Positions 21,901 through 43,411 of a stretch of DNA of 64,000 nucleotides are shown here, piece by piece. The translations under genes and the position numbers were made by a program. Position 1 is the stretch's first letter. Every line of letters begins with the position of its first letter. A model generated the notes under the pieces. That model saw nothing but the letters and a program-made list of their open reading frames with translations, searched no databases and had not been told where the DNA came from. Source of the stretch: Haematococcus lacustris (lineage: Eukaryota; Chlorophyta; Chlorophyceae; Chlamydomonadales; Haematococcaceae); the NCBI GenBank assembly GCA_030144725.1, contig JASKMD010000151.1:1-64000 (forward strand), in the 5' to 3' direction.

Positions 21901-22206
21901 TCTGGGTCGTTATAGTCTGGCTCAATATTGTTTAGGTCATGCGCCTCATCCCAGTCCGGCTGCAGAAGCAGCAGACACTAGAAGGTGGACGTTTCCATAG
22001 CAGCAGCATGCCAGTGTACAGCGGGCACGGACATTTTGATCAAATGGCGTAGGCTGCTTCTGTGGAACTGGAACCGCTCTGGGCACGTTCTTGGCGCGCT
22101 GCGCAATGCGTAGCTGAGGTAGGCGACCTGAAAAACATAGACGGGTGCTGCTGGGCACAACCCTGAACCTTGTGCAACCAAGCATTCGCCTCGCACAAGG
22201 TTGCGC
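18957..22206 (-). CDS. Acidic, tryptophan-rich protein, not recognised
   Basis: Eight exons join in phase: 22206-22169, 22127-22033, 21959-21702, 21216-21064, 20542-20396, 19645-19508, 19100-18957. A further N-terminal exon at about 22600-22493 (SKLVIDWLPKAG) would also fit. The product contains DWDEAHDLNNIEPDYNDPDW, FWNYTRWDLEAEGLEGDG, FDVAGNWTYGSERGF, VDVWDDPPVSP, a charged helix (RARAEKKRYRELMD) and ends in TWHGDDD. The run GDGAFDVAGNW is strongly patterned, as in a conserved domain. A link to plastid nucleoid proteins such as pTAC12/HEMERA crossed my mind but I cannot support it from sequence. The true start is unsettled, since decayed Fanzor sequence lies just upstream (22.6-23.1 kb). 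Confidence 0.6.
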
Positions 22207-22599
22207 CTATCGCCAGGTTTCGCTCCATTAGGAAAACTTCGCCATGTTTCCAAACATTGAAATGTAAAAAGGGCAGAATTAAACCCGAAACGCAGGAGCG
22301 TGCGGAAACAACTTCCTTACTCAACATGGAGCAAAGCTTTGCCTGTGGTCTCACTCATTTACAGCTTCATCAAGCTAAGCTTAACCGAGGCACCATTGCT
22401 GACTACAAACCCCATCCTTGGTGGCACGTTCCAAAACTAACAGCATTAAGCTTGAGAGGCTCAGTTTAGTTACAGCTAGCTAGGCCGCTTACTTGCAAGC
22501 CCAGACCTCACGGCACCGCCGTAAGTCTGCAACCCAGTGCAGCCGCTGCCCGGCCTTGGGCAGCCAGTCAATGACTAGCTTGGAGCCCTGCTGGAACTC

Positions 22600-23080
22600 T
22601 TGCACGGGTGCAGCAACGCCTCAAGGCCCTCCCAGCTTCTCGTCTCAAAGGGAGCGCTGCACCCTTCCCGATGCGTTGGGAGTTGGGGCAGGGGTGTCCC
22701 GGTCCAGCCACCTGCCCTGTGGCGGCCTTGAATGGGGCACTAGGCCAGGTGCAGCAGGGGGGTTCTAGGCAGGGTCCTGGGCTCGAGGAGGGGCCTGTGC
22801 AGGGGGAGGGGGCGGAGGTGGCACCTCATGGCACCACATCATGCCCGCACCGATTTGCCATGTCGCCTGCTCCATGCTGGACATAGCAGCCGCTGTATCA
22901 CCTGAACTTGCTGGTGGCACCCAGTCTGCTGGACTTGAATGGTCCCGTGGCAGGGGCAGCTCACAAGGCTGGTGGGCAAGCACAGTTGAGCTGACACGGG
23001 TGGTGCGGAACTCGTCCTCACAGCCTAACATCACCAGCCTGTCAGCCTGAATACCCGCACCACCCCTTGAAAACCGCACA
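22600..23080 (-). pseudogene. Decayed Fanzor (eukaryotic TnpB-like) C-terminal fragment
   Basis: On the minus strand, 23040-22765 reads CEDEFRTTRVSS, then DWVPPAS, then MMWCHEVPPPPPPP. This is the (D)EFRTSR-type zinc-ribbon region and Pro-rich linker I associate with green-algal Fanzor proteins. About 60 bp on, a different frame reads GRWLDRD (near 22700), the start of the RuvC-III motif DRDxNAA. The following bases (CCCAACGCATCGGGAAGG) echo NMQRIGE in a shifted frame. Frameshifts and a stop break the gene, and no N-terminal RuvC motifs are visible. It sits between the glycerate kinase gene and the unrecognised gene downstream. Confidence 0.6.
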
Positions 23081-23084
23081 GGTC

Positions 23085-23160
23085 ATGTCAGGTCAGGCAA
23101 GGCCAGGTATCAGGTCAGTCCAGGCGAGATATCAGGTCAGGAAAAGTCAGGTCAGGGTTT
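23085..23160. repeat. AGGTCAGGCC-type short repeats
   Basis: Six or so loose copies of CAGGTCAGG / CAAGGCCAGGTATCAGG. A similar GGCCTGACCT tract fills an intron at 49436-49530. Confidence 0.6.
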
Positions 23161-23334
23161 GGGTCTCTGACTTCATCGCTCTCTGGCTTTTACCCACCCT
23201 GTCAGAGCACTATCATAGCAGTCGCACACTGTGATGTAATAATTGCATAGGCAGGACTACGATCACGTCAGAACCCAGGACTCCCATCCATGCCGCCTTG
23301 TCGGAGGCTCTGCTGTTGTGAGGAAGGCAGGAGA

Positions 23335-23395
23335 GGGAAGGGCGGCCAAGCAGCCTGACGGCTGATGCTTTGGCCGGTGTAAACCTTCTTCCAAA
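23335..23395. repeat. Dispersed repeat, copy 2
   Basis: Matches 12071-12116 (see there). Surrounding 23161-23870 shows no gene; an (AAC)n run lies near 23540. Confidence 0.55.
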
Positions 23396-23874
23396 TTTAT
23401 GCACCTGTATGCTTTGCATCAGGCAAAACATCCTACCACTATACTTACTGATGTCGCCCCTCAACAGCAGCTAGCAGTGGTTGAGGATAGCGACCAAGGG
23501 CAAGTTGCTGTAGTGGCACATGCTACCTCGACGACTTCACAACAACAACAACAACAACACGCATGAGGTCAGCTGCTCCTGCACCATACTGTTCAGCCAA
23601 AACCCCATGCCATGCCAAGCTGCAACCGCTGCCAGGCGTGTAGCTTGAAACCTCTCTGTCAAGAGTAAACCTCTCTGTCAAGAGGAGACAGCATTCGTTG
23701 TCTTGCGTTGCCTTCTGCTCAGCACAAGGTGTGACTTGTCGAGCTTCAAACAAGTCCGTTCTCTACAGTATAGCCTATAGTACAGCCGCCGGTTGGTTTT
23801 GCACTGGTGAACGGTTCTGATCTACTTCAATGACCAAGGTGTGACCAGGGCGCGCTGTGGTGGGGCCCTGCGGG

Positions 23875-26800
23875 TCACGGCACCGTGGACAGGGCTACTG
23901 GCAGACGATTGGCATCATGCGCGCTGTAGTCACAGATGAGTGCATGGCTGGTGCACTTCAGGAGCGGGCCCTGTCAATTGCTCCTCAGCAGCTGGCTGCC
24001 AGCACACCCTGCTCACTGTGTTACCCTCCCCTGTCTTCCATCCCCTTGCCCTCCCCTGCCTTCCCCTTCCCTGCCCTCCCCTGCCCACCCCTGCCCTCTC
24101 CTGTCCACCCCTGCCCTGCCCTCCCCTGCCCACCCCCCGTCCCTACCCTCTTCACCACCATCACACCTGCTTGTACAACCCAGGCAAGTAGGCCTTGTAC
24201 GCTGGCATGAACCGGGACACAAAGTCTGCAACCTGCTCCTCACTCAGCCCGGGCCGGCCCTGCGCCCGCATGGCCACCTCTGCCTGCTGGCGCCAGCGGG
24301 TGACCCAGGCGGGGTCCTCGATGCGCACCACCAGCCAGCAGTCCACCAGGCTGTCCCAGGCAGCTTCGTAGGGGCGCAGCGCAGCGTTGACGGCGGGCAG
24401 GCCGGGGTGGACTTGCGCTGCAGCCTGGGTGCAGAGAAGGGGAGGCGGTGCTGTTTGAGGCGTGGATGAGCAAATCCAAGCCCCTTTAGCAGGACCAGGT
24501 AGGTGGGTGGGCAGTGGGGGAAGGGGGTGAGGTAGGGGAGGCTCGTGGATGGGTTGCGCCCAGCTGCCCTCCTCTGCTCAGCTTGCTTGGACAGGGATCG
24601 TGGCAGACCTGCTTTTGGCCCCACTGCCAAATCACGAGCTGCACCTGCACCCCACCACAGCACTACTCAAAGGATCGAATGAAGCCCACCCCAACCCACC
24701 CCACCCCATGCCATCCACCAGCCTTCCCTGCCACCACAGCCCACCCACCTACCTGGTCCTGCTCCAAGGGCTTGAACCCGCTCATCCACCCCTCAAACAG
24801 CACCACCTCCAGCGGGCCCTGCACTTGTGGCCAGCTGCTAGGAGGCGCCCGGTCCCCCCTGCCCCCGTGCGCTGACTTGTCGTACCTGCTGGCCAGCACC
24901 AGCACCAGCACACCAGGCCAGCACCAGCAGTCAGGCAGCGGAGCAAGCCCAGCAACCAGGCCTGGCCATCACCGCAAGGTGCAGGGCAAGGCATGCAGAG
25001 GCCATGCAGCAGACAGTCCGGCCACCAAAGGCCGAGGATTTGCATCGCTGCTGCCCACTGCCAGTGACATCAGACGACCTGCTGCCCTCTGCCCCCTTGA
25101 CTCAAACTATGTGCCCAGCTGCCACACCCAAGCCAGCCCCTCGCTGCCCCTGGTCACACCCATGTCACACCTGACCTGGGCACGGCCGCAGTCTGCCCTG
25201 GCTGCCGCAGCCCCCGCAGGGCTCTCAGGCTGCTGCTGCCTAGCTCCAGGTCATGTGACCCCGCATTGCCGCGGTACTGCAGCAGAGGGTTGTCCGGGTG
25301 CCGCGCTGCCAGGGCTGTCTGGTCCTGCAGACAGTTGGGGCAGTTGGGGCGGAAGAGTTAGGGTGTGGGCTGCTAGGGGTGTGTGATTTACCCTGTGTCA
25401 TTGGCTTCCCTCTGTTGTTGGAGCAAAGTGCAGTGAGAGCAACTGCAAGGGACTGGAAGTCTGGGCAATGAGGGAAGGGCAGCAGTGGCTGGCTTGGTGT
25501 GCTGTCACAGGGCAACCAGCTGTGCCAGCCGGCGCCAGTGCCCTACTGAGCCTGACGTGGTAGCAGCCATGGCACTGTTTACCAAAAGCTGGGCCACAGA
25601 GCCGTGATCTGATAGGGCCGGGCTGGACTAGGCTGGGCTGGCTCAGTGGCTTACAGTCCTCTCTTAGAGACTAACAGAGCCAGTGGGGAGGTTAAACGCT
25701 GGGCTTAGGAAGACTTAGGCTTAAGGTAGACTTAGCTCACCTACTCACCGCAGCCTGCCTTCCACTCCCCGCTCTAGCCCTAACCCTGATGTGCATCCCC
25801 TGGCCATTGCTTAACCTGACGCGGACATGTCACCTGTCACCTGCGCCCCAGCCTAAGCCTGAGCCTGAGCCAGAACAAGGCTGCAGCTCACCTGGGCCCC
25901 AGCCTGCTCGGACCTAACCTGAGCTGCAGCCTCCCCTCAGCCTAACTCCACCCAGCAGGCCAGAGAGCCTGACCTTGAAGGTGAGGTAGAAGTCGTCCAC
26001 TGACACTGAGGCTGCTGCACTGCCTGTGGCGCTGAACAGCTGCTGCATCTGCTCCACCAGGGTGGTCTTGCCGCAGCCTTGCGGTGCGCTGATGCCCACC
26101 TGGGCGGCAGAGGCACACACACCTAGCGCCACCACAGGTGTGCAGTGCCAGAGTGGAACAATAGCACATGAGCACCAGGCTCAGCAGCCAGGGCTCAGAG
26201 TCATAGTAGTGGGCTGCAAGAGGGGGCTGCAGGAAGTGCCAATGCCTGGGCTGCACGCGGCTGCGAGGGCTGAATGCTGAATGCTGAGGGCAGGAACTTC
26301 CCACACCTGGGCTGCAATGCTGAACCTCCCACACCTGAACTGCAAGCGACTGCGAGAATGGGCAACCAAGGCATATTTTGCAGCACCCGGTGGCTCAGTG
26401 CTGTGTGTCATGCGTGAGTTGTGTCAGCTTCCAGTTTGTGCATGGCTCTCATGGCAAACTGGCTACAGCTTCCCAGGGCGCCACCCACAAGGGCTTGGGG
26501 TAGACAGCTGCGGTGGCAGGAGTACTGCGGTGGCTGTGGTGCACCTTGGGCTTAGAATGTCAAGCCAGAAGAAGCAGGCAGCAGCAAGTCAAGCAGCAGC
26601 AGCATGCTGCAATGATCGGAGCTTGCCTTCGTGCTGCCTGGGGTGCTCAGTCACTGCTGGTCACTCGGTCACTGCTGCAGTGCGCAAGGCCAAGCTGAAC
26701 ACCGCCTGTAATAAGCTGCCCAGTGGCAGGTCAGGCCAACACACCACCATGGCATGCGGGGAGCCAGACGCCTTGTGTTGCTGAAGCTGGTCATGCACCC

Positions 26801-27099
26801 AGAAGTAGACAGGGAGGTAGTAGTGGTAGATGCGAGCCCTGCGGCACGAATGGCCCTGATGATCAGCCCCTGATGCAACGGATCTGGATATCTGTCTACT
26901 ATACCAGTGGTCACCTCTGGCTGTCGTTCAGTTGGGCGTGGTCAAAGCCTAGCTGCTTAGATAGCAGTTCACCAAGCTCAACCCAGCTGTCAAGCCGGGA
27001 TGCAACTTGCTGCGGGGCTATCCCGCATGATTTTAGAAGAGGTCCGTCGCAGATGTACTCTGCATTGGGGTAGGATTTGCGCGATGTATGCTGCAACAT
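23875..27099 (-). CDS. GLYK: D-glycerate 3-kinase (photorespiratory)
   Basis: Phosphorylates D-glycerate to 3-phosphoglycerate, the last step of photorespiration, in plants in the chloroplast. Exons traced in phase: 27099-26915, 26838-26748, 26099-25974, 25324-25176, 24885-24753, 24424-24167, 23970-23875, giving about 345 residues. Diagnostic pieces: IYHYYLPVYFWVHDQL, the P-loop GISAPQGCGKTTL, VDDFYLT, NPLLQYRGNAGSHDLELG, VPRYDKSAHGGRGDR, GPLEVVLFEGWMSGFKPL, RWRQQAEVAMR and FMPAYKAYLPGLYKQGP. These are the conserved blocks of plant GLYK in the expected order. The chosen Met (27099) gives no clear transit peptide, so an upstream exon may be missing. The last 25 residues diverge from plant forms. 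Confidence 0.88.
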
Positions 27100-27309
27100 C
27101 GCATCTGCGGCGTCTCAATGCTGCGCTGATACGCACCAGTGAGATGGCTGTTGTTAGCCAGAGCGCTGGCCACAGCGCCTGCAGGCCTCCGGGCCCATCG
27201 CTTATCATGTCTTCCAGTGACGGATGCATAGATTGTTGGAAAGCATGGGCGGAGTGCTGGCCTTGCTGTGCGTGCTTGAGCTGGCGTGCCTGAGCTGGCA
27301 ACACGAAGC

Positions 27310-28406
27310 ATGAATGTAGGAGTATCCTATCGCTGCACTACTGCTCACAGAGGACGAGGGCACTGCTGCTGCCCAGTTTTTGACTACGTCTGGCGTGCTG
27401 CAATAAAGTACAGAAAGTGTTTTGCACACAAATGCCTCGCGGTTCGGTGCGACAGATACAGATACACACGTCTTGCTCAACAACGCAGCCGCACAGATGA
27501 ACTCGCGTACATAGCACCTAGCACGCCTAGCCTCTGGCCATCTTCGCCGACACCAAGACATTCAAAATCTTATTGCAAGCTCATATGTAATTGCTGCAAT
27601 GCACGCATCATCCTTGCCCTGCTTGTCAGTCCTATTATTATAACATAGCTGAGCAACAGCTGCATAGGGCAGGCGCTTGTCTTCCTTGCTTACCCCCACT
27701 GATTGGGTGGTCGAGGGTGGTTACTAGCCCTGCATGCCCCTCTCATGCTCCCATGGAGCATGTTCACAGACCTGCCATGCAACAAGCCCTGGGCAAAAGA
27801 GCAGCTCGAGTGAGTCTTTCCTGGACACATGCTCAGTCTATGGCATGGGGTGGCACAGCCACAGACCCCTGGTGAGGCAACAGGGGCACAATGGGCAGAG
27901 GAGCCCACTCTCACTGGGGCAGCTTGAGAAGCGTTGATGGCAGGGGCGCGGCAAAGCAGGGGCTAAGCAAGGGTCTAACACAGGACTCCCGCTAGCAGCC
28001 ATGATGGGTTCACACGGTTACATCCGTCACACTAGCCTGGTATGGCCGTCTAAAGGCACACGGGATGGCTGAGTGGCCATGAGTGGCCATGTGTCGCCCT
28101 GAGTCGCCCTTAGTGGCTGCGCCTTGGCAATGGTGGAGGTTGGAACAGGTTGAGGAGCACCCAGGGCATAGGCCTGTAGGCTATGTGCTGACACGCCTTG
28201 TGCAGTGCGTGCACCGCAAGGAATGGGGTGCACCACAAGGAATGCGAGCATGCAGTGCGCCGCCCCCCCCCCCACACACACCCACCCAAGCCTCAGCCTC
28301 AGCCGCGAGTCTTGATTCGATCTTGGTGTGGGTTTTTGTGACCTGATCTGGAGTGACTTGGTCTAACCTGCTGTCATTTCCTACTTCTGATGTCAGGGGT
28401 CTGGGA
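27310..28406. other. Intergenic, no gene seen
   Basis: Region between the MCM2 3' end and the GLYK start. It should hold the GLYK promoter and any transit-peptide exon (27100-27560 has open minus-strand frames I could not splice). A short GTGGCCATGAGTGGCCATGTGTCGCCCT repeat lies at 28070-28110, and C10 at 28264. Confidence 0.4.
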
Positions 28407-38409
<10,003 letters not shown>

Positions 38410-38639
38410 CTGTCACCATTGCCGTTGGGCGATATGTTACTACACGGCTTTGCGGTGTAGTTGCTTGCAGTGACAGCACACCATTTTGTCTTTAGTTCTT
38501 GACTGGCAAGGAGTGGCTCGTTACGCTTGGACTCCGGTCGTAAGCCGTAGTGTCGTGGTATGATTTGAATCTTACAAGTCCATCGGATACTATGCATGGA
38601 TGGGCACCGAATTCATAATTGTAATGCGTTTGGTGAGTA

Positions 38640-39077
38640 CCCTCGTTGCCGCAGTCGTGTCACAAGGCATATCAAGTAACAGCAACACATATTTCATCCC
38701 AGCCGAACATCTTCTGCCCCAGTTGTTACATCCATCTTCAGAACTCATGCCCATGACAACAGGATCATTTGCACTCTACTGCTACTCCTTGCTACATCGC
38801 TCACTGCAATAGCCTGTCACGTGGAGCCTAGCCCAACTGTTCAGACCCCGCTCGCACCACCTGCCTGCCCTAACCGTTGTCACTAGTTCTACAATCAGAA
38901 TAGCTGCACATGAAGATGCTGACCTCTGTCTAACTCGGAGGGACTGTGGATGAAGACCTCTGCCTATCCCTACCTAATTATAACCAATAGTTCCACAAGG
39001 TACTGGCTATAAGCTGCTGTGCTGAGAGAGCGCATAGGTTTGCACAAAGACCCATGGTTCCGACACCCTGCCTGGTC
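38640..39077. other. Intergenic, MCM2 promoter side; no gene seen
   Basis: Lies between the 5' side of MCM2 and the 3' end of the next minus-strand gene. Pieces at 38801-38865 recur in the mosaic at 48905-48970. Confidence 0.4.
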
Positions 39078-39249
39078 CTAGGCCTGGGATGGCTTGCCGC
39101 CAGATGTCACGGTGGTGCTTGCTGCAGCTGCAGGGTCAGAGAGTGTCACCAGCCTTTCCAAGCCACCTACACAAGCCTTGATCAGCTCCAGGAAAGAAGC
39201 TTCCACATGCTCCCGCCGAGCTTTCAGCATCACCATCTGATAGGACCAC

Positions 39250-39291
<42 letters not shown>

Positions 39292-41883
39292 ACACCACCA
39301 CCCTTTGCACAAATGCAAAAGAGCAGCACCTCCCTCACAAGGCCAGCAGCTGACATGTGCCTCTGCCAAGGAAGAAGCGAAGGCCACACACACTAGGGCT
39401 GGTCTTATATCTAGATGGACAGAAGCAGTAAAGCAGCAGCTGTGGTGCGTACCTGCAGTGCTGGCACGTCAGCAGACGTCTTTCAGGCACCCCATGCGGC
39501 ATGCATACATGATGAGGATGGTGGCATGCATACACCACCTACCCTTTCAGTGTTGGGGCTGACTGACAGCGGTGTGCAGACGCTGAGGCCTCGCTCTAGG
39601 CTGCTGCAGGGACGGGGTGTGTGCATGCCGCTGCTGCCTGCTGTCGCAATTGGGGCTGAGGCCTTAGGCACTCTGGGCCACAATGATGATTGCAGTGCAC
39701 AGCTCTGCAGCACAGCACACCAGCAGGGGTAATTGGCTCAGCTCTGTTCAGCCCAAATGCTTTCATAGGCTTTGCAGCTGCTTAGGTTGCACAGCAACTT
39801 GCATTAACATGTTCCCGTCGACTGCGAGCATGTTCATGTGAGACAGCATGTGCACAGGTGTCGATGGTGGTGACAAGAACAGCGGCAGTCCCTTTGACTG
39901 CATGGCAGGTGTTGCGATGCAAAGAGGGTTGTGTTGGCTGGGTGTGTCATGTAAGAAAGCAAGGTAGTCGAGTGGACGGTGGTAGCAGCAGGGAGGGGCG
40001 ATGGAAGGGACAGGGCGCACCACGCTCCCAGGGCTGTGGGTGCGTTGTAGGGTCAGCGTGGTGCAGACAGGTGCTGCCGGCGCCTCTGCCAACGCGCCAT
40101 TGAATCTTCGGGAGTCGAGCATGAGACCCTCCACCTCGCACAGGTCATCCTGCACGGCAGGGCTGGCTGCAAGCTGAGACCCCGTGGCTCTTGGTGGCCA
40201 TGGCTTGTGTGCCCCAACAGCTCAGCCAGTGCTCCACATCCCAGTGATGGCCTTGCAACCAGCGGGGCTGCTCGCGTTTCCAGTTCATTGCACCCATTGA
40301 ATAGTGGAGCACATTGCAGGCCACACTCTAGGGTGCTAGCACACACTGCTGTGCAGGCCAATGCTGCAGCGGCACTGACCTGTAGGGCATCAAGGCCAGA
40401 GGCCACTTCGTAACCCTGCCGCTGGACCGTGGCCAACAGCTCCTTGGCCGTGCTGTGCATGAGCGCCATGCGCTGGGCAGCCTGCAGTTCGTATGAACCC
40501 CATCAACATATGACCTTTACTAACCCTATACGTTGGGAAAGCTCCTCTGTGTATTGCCAGCAGCTGGTTGAGAAGCCTGTGGAAGCAGCAGGGGCCGGCT
40601 AGGACCAGGGCACGCATGCAAGTGCACATGCATGAAGATGCACGTCAGCCAACAAACAGAAGGTGTTGCCTGTCGGCACCACATAACCAGCATTGCGCAC
40701 CTTTGCGTTGAGCTGCTGGATCTCAAGCGTGAGTGCGGACAGCTGCAAAGATTCCGTACATGCCGGCAAGTCTGCGAATAGAGCCCGCCATGCAACAAGC
40801 CCTTAAGCCAGACATACAAAAACACTGACAGGGAAGGGCTGGGATAGCGACTGCAGGGCCGCGACTGATGTCTCTTGGCAATTTGTGCTTGCAATGTTGC
40901 TGTTGATGCAACAGACATGTCACAGCTGCTGCTGTTACCGCCCTGCTGCTCCTGATGCAGGCCTCAATGCTATGCTAGCCTGCTATGTTAGCTTTTCTAT
41001 GCTAGCCAGCCACATTAGCCTCGATGCTAGCCTCAATGCTAGCCCCAATGCTAGCCAGCCACACAACCTGACCCACCCTGCTTTGGCTGACACACTGTGT
41101 CCTTTGCCACATGGACGGGAGGCTTCCCTGAGGCCTGTCCCTGCATGAGTCATAATCACAACTGGAGTCAATGACATAGTATAGGCAGAACCTGCTGCCA
41201 GATGCAGATACAAACGATAGCTGGCCCACACGCACGTGCGCTGGCCTTACTATACCACACATGAGCTCCTGCTTCTAATGTTGCTCATTATCTTTTGTGC
41301 TGCTGGTTTTCTGCATGAACTAGCAGCGCTATGCACATTAAGGGGCCTCTTGAACATGATAGAGATCTTCACCTTGCTTTCGTGATGCCTGGGGTGGTGT
41401 AGCTGCGAATGCTGATCCTTGACATATATGTTGCCATCAGGTGCATCGGCAGTTGTGCCGTCTGAAAAGCTTGCACCACGTCTTGATAATTCTGCGCAGC
41501 AGAGGGGCATCAAGGTTGGGGGAGCTTGTCATCGGCCTGGTTGAGATGCTCCAGACCTGCCTTGTGAACTTCTGCTGCCGTTTGCTGTTGCATGGGGGTG
41601 ATGCGCTTTGTCAAGGGATGGGCGCAATTTGTCAAAGGATGGACGCGGTGTGGAGACTGGCAGTGGGGGAAAGTGCTCCACCGCAAGGAGGACTTGTGGG
41701 GTGATAGCAGGAACCCTCTTGTTCGCGTGCAGCTTCTCTCCCTGAACCACAGAGGACAGGGTTTCATGAAAGGTCTGAAACCTGCATGGGCCACGCTTGC
41801 AAAGGACCATTGCTTACCGACGGCCGCCCTGGATCATTCTGGCCGAAGGAAGTGAACCTGGCCACCACGGTGTCTCGTGGCAT
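39078..41883 (-). CDS. Coiled-coil protein, not recognised, partial model
   Basis: Supported exons: 41883-41818 (start MPRDTVVARFTSFGQ, donor TCG/GTAAGC); from 41774 (TFHETLSSVVQGEKL, end near 41560 unsure); about 41480-41390; 40742-40701 (LSALTLEIQQLNAK); 40481-40380 (AAQRMALMHSTAKELL ... GYEVASGLDALQ); from 40149 (DDLCEVEGLMLDSRRF); 39236-39078 (MVMLKARREHVEASFLELIK ... stop). Several exons are phase 0 at both ends. The heptad-like exons suggest a coiled-coil structural protein. No family named. A (CAG)n tract at 39249-39291 lies in the last intron, and an ATGCTAGCC minisatellite at 40975-41060 in another. Confidence 0.5.
39249..39291. repeat. (CAG)n microsatellite
   Basis: About 14 CAG units just upstream of the acceptor of the last exon of the minus-strand coiled-coil gene. 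Confidence 0.95.
40975..41060. repeat. ATGCTAGCC short minisatellite
   Basis: Seven or so imperfect copies of (T/C)(A)ATGCTAGCC(A/T) within an intron of the coiled-coil gene. Confidence 0.75.
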
Positions 41884-42490
41884 TGCCACTAAATCGTGTT
41901 TCGCTACGTTGTTCCACCGTTGTATACGAGCTAAGAGAACTCTTCAATCTGTGAGGCACAGGCACAGGCGGGTAGCTGCGACTGCAATGTTTTGTGCCGA
42001 CACGCACAAGACACGATAGCTTTGAGTGCGACGTCTGAGTCCAACAGAAAGCGTGAGCGGAGGGATTCAGCGAGAGCAGCCTAGCAGGCGTGGCATCTAT
42101 GATGTATGACAGTCTATAGACAAGTTATTCAAACGTAGCTAAAGTAGTAGCTGACACACAGAAACGACGGATGGAGCTAGTGCAAGGGCTATAACTGGAA
42201 CTGATTTTGCGGGAAAAGACATGTGCAGTGTATCCCCACGCCAGGAAGCATGACCACGCGGCTTACAGGCGACGCAGCGGGATGCTATTCTCCCGGCACC
42301 AGTGGGTGGGCCGCATGTTTCAAGCGCTTGCATGTCTTAACCTGTGCTGCTGGCGGTGACACGCCTGACTAGTCCAACTTGTATGCTGTCCTGGTGTTGG
42401 CTTGCTACTGACAGTGTCCGCATGCCAGATCCAAACCTGCAGTGCCCCAGATGCTCACCAGCAGTATGCAATTGCAGCCTGTGCCTACAC
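41884..42490. other. Intergenic between the divergent genes at 41883 and 43412, left part
   Basis: Should hold the promoter of the minus-strand coiled-coil gene. No other gene seen. Confidence 0.4.
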
Positions 42491-42687
42491 CAGCACATTA
42501 CTCCCCCACTAAGGCGTAGAGGGACGTGTTATCTGTTCTCCGACATGTTTGCATGCAGCAAACATCCAGAACCAATACCCGATTCACTACCCCAACCCGC
42601 TTGCAAAGGCCGGGAAATCTATGTTGGCATGAAACACATGCTCTGATGTAAGCAACAGCTTCAGCATTGCCTTGTGCACACATGCTA
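42491..42687 (-). ncRNA. Candidate Fanzor guide-RNA (fRNA/omega-RNA-like) and element right end
   Basis: The segment from the Fanzor stop codon to the likely element end (GTAATGTGCTG, read on minus) is nearly identical to 48594-48790. It also partly recurs at 36390-36520, whereas sequence beyond the end differs. In TnpB and Fanzor systems the scaffold RNA is made from exactly this part, and the guide comes from the flank just past the end. Conservation of a non-coding end among dead copies is the only evidence. Expression and folding are untested. Confidence 0.35.
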
Positions 42688-42975
42688 CTGTGCTACAGGC
42701 TGCTGGGCTAGGGCCTTGGGGGCTTGCTCTCGCAGCTTCTTGAAGCCCAATGCGGGGTACTCCTTGCCCTGGGCAGGAAGTCTTCCTCTGTGTGGCCACC
42801 TGCACAGCTCCAGTGTGAGCCACTTGCTCGCCCCAGCCCGCTGGAGGTTGAGGGCTGCGTTGCAGTCCCTGTCCACCCATTTGCCTACACAAGCGGGGCC
42901 CTGTACAGAGTAATTTGCTCTGTGTGACACCAGGCATTTCTTCATAGCCGGTGTTACTTTACAGTCGCAATTCAT
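42685..42975 (-). pseudogene. Fanzor (TnpB-like nuclease) C-terminal fragment
   Basis: 96 residues from an internal Met to a stop at 42685. It contains KWVDRDCNAALNLQRAG, which I read as the RuvC-III motif DRDxNAAxN of TnpB/Fanzor nucleases. Then come SKWLTLELCRWP, GRLPAQGKEYPALGFKKLRE and the end APKALAQQPVAQ, a tail I associate with green-algal Fanzor proteins. Fanzors are RNA-guided DNA nucleases carried by transposons. Here the rest of the RuvC fold (motifs I and II), the wedge and the zinc-ribbon cysteines are absent, and upstream sequence (42976-43200) gives no continuation, so the copy is inactive. The 190 bp after the stop, which in this family overlaps the guide-RNA gene, are conserved in a second copy at 48594-48787. 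Confidence 0.7.
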
Positions 42976-43411
42976 TCCACCATGGGTGCACCAAGGCTGA
43001 TAGGCAACTGCAGCTGCGCGTCAGGCGTGCACAACGAGGTTCTCCAAGCACTCCCCTGCTGCCCTTCCATCACACTAAGCTCAGCAGCAAGCGCATCATG
43101 GCTTGTCTTCACTGAGCTACCCCCAAAGCGCCCAGCCTCACATCCTCTCTCTGACACCAGCCCTGGCGTCATCGCCGCTGCCATCTCTCTAGCTGCCACC
43201 CCCTGGCCTAGTCAACAGTATCCAAGGCCCCTCAGGACTCCACTTACTGGCAGCCTCCTTGTCACTTCACACCTCACTCCACTTCTCCACAAGCTCCGTC
43301 GCGCATGTCGCGCCCTGGCCCGTTTCGCCGCACCTCACCTTCGCTCCCCAGCATTTTTGTACTCTGGCGCGATGTGCCATCCCATTCGCAGCCAAGCGCG
43401 GCACGCTCAAC
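42976..43411. other. Presumed promoter region of the plus-strand axoneme-like gene
   Basis: Between the Fanzor fragment and the start at 43412. No gene seen. Confidence 0.35.

Noticed and set aside
27100..27561. N-terminal transit-peptide exon of glycerate kinase
   Set aside because: Open minus-strand frames exist, but I found no donor and acceptor pair joining any of them to the exon at 27099 in phase.
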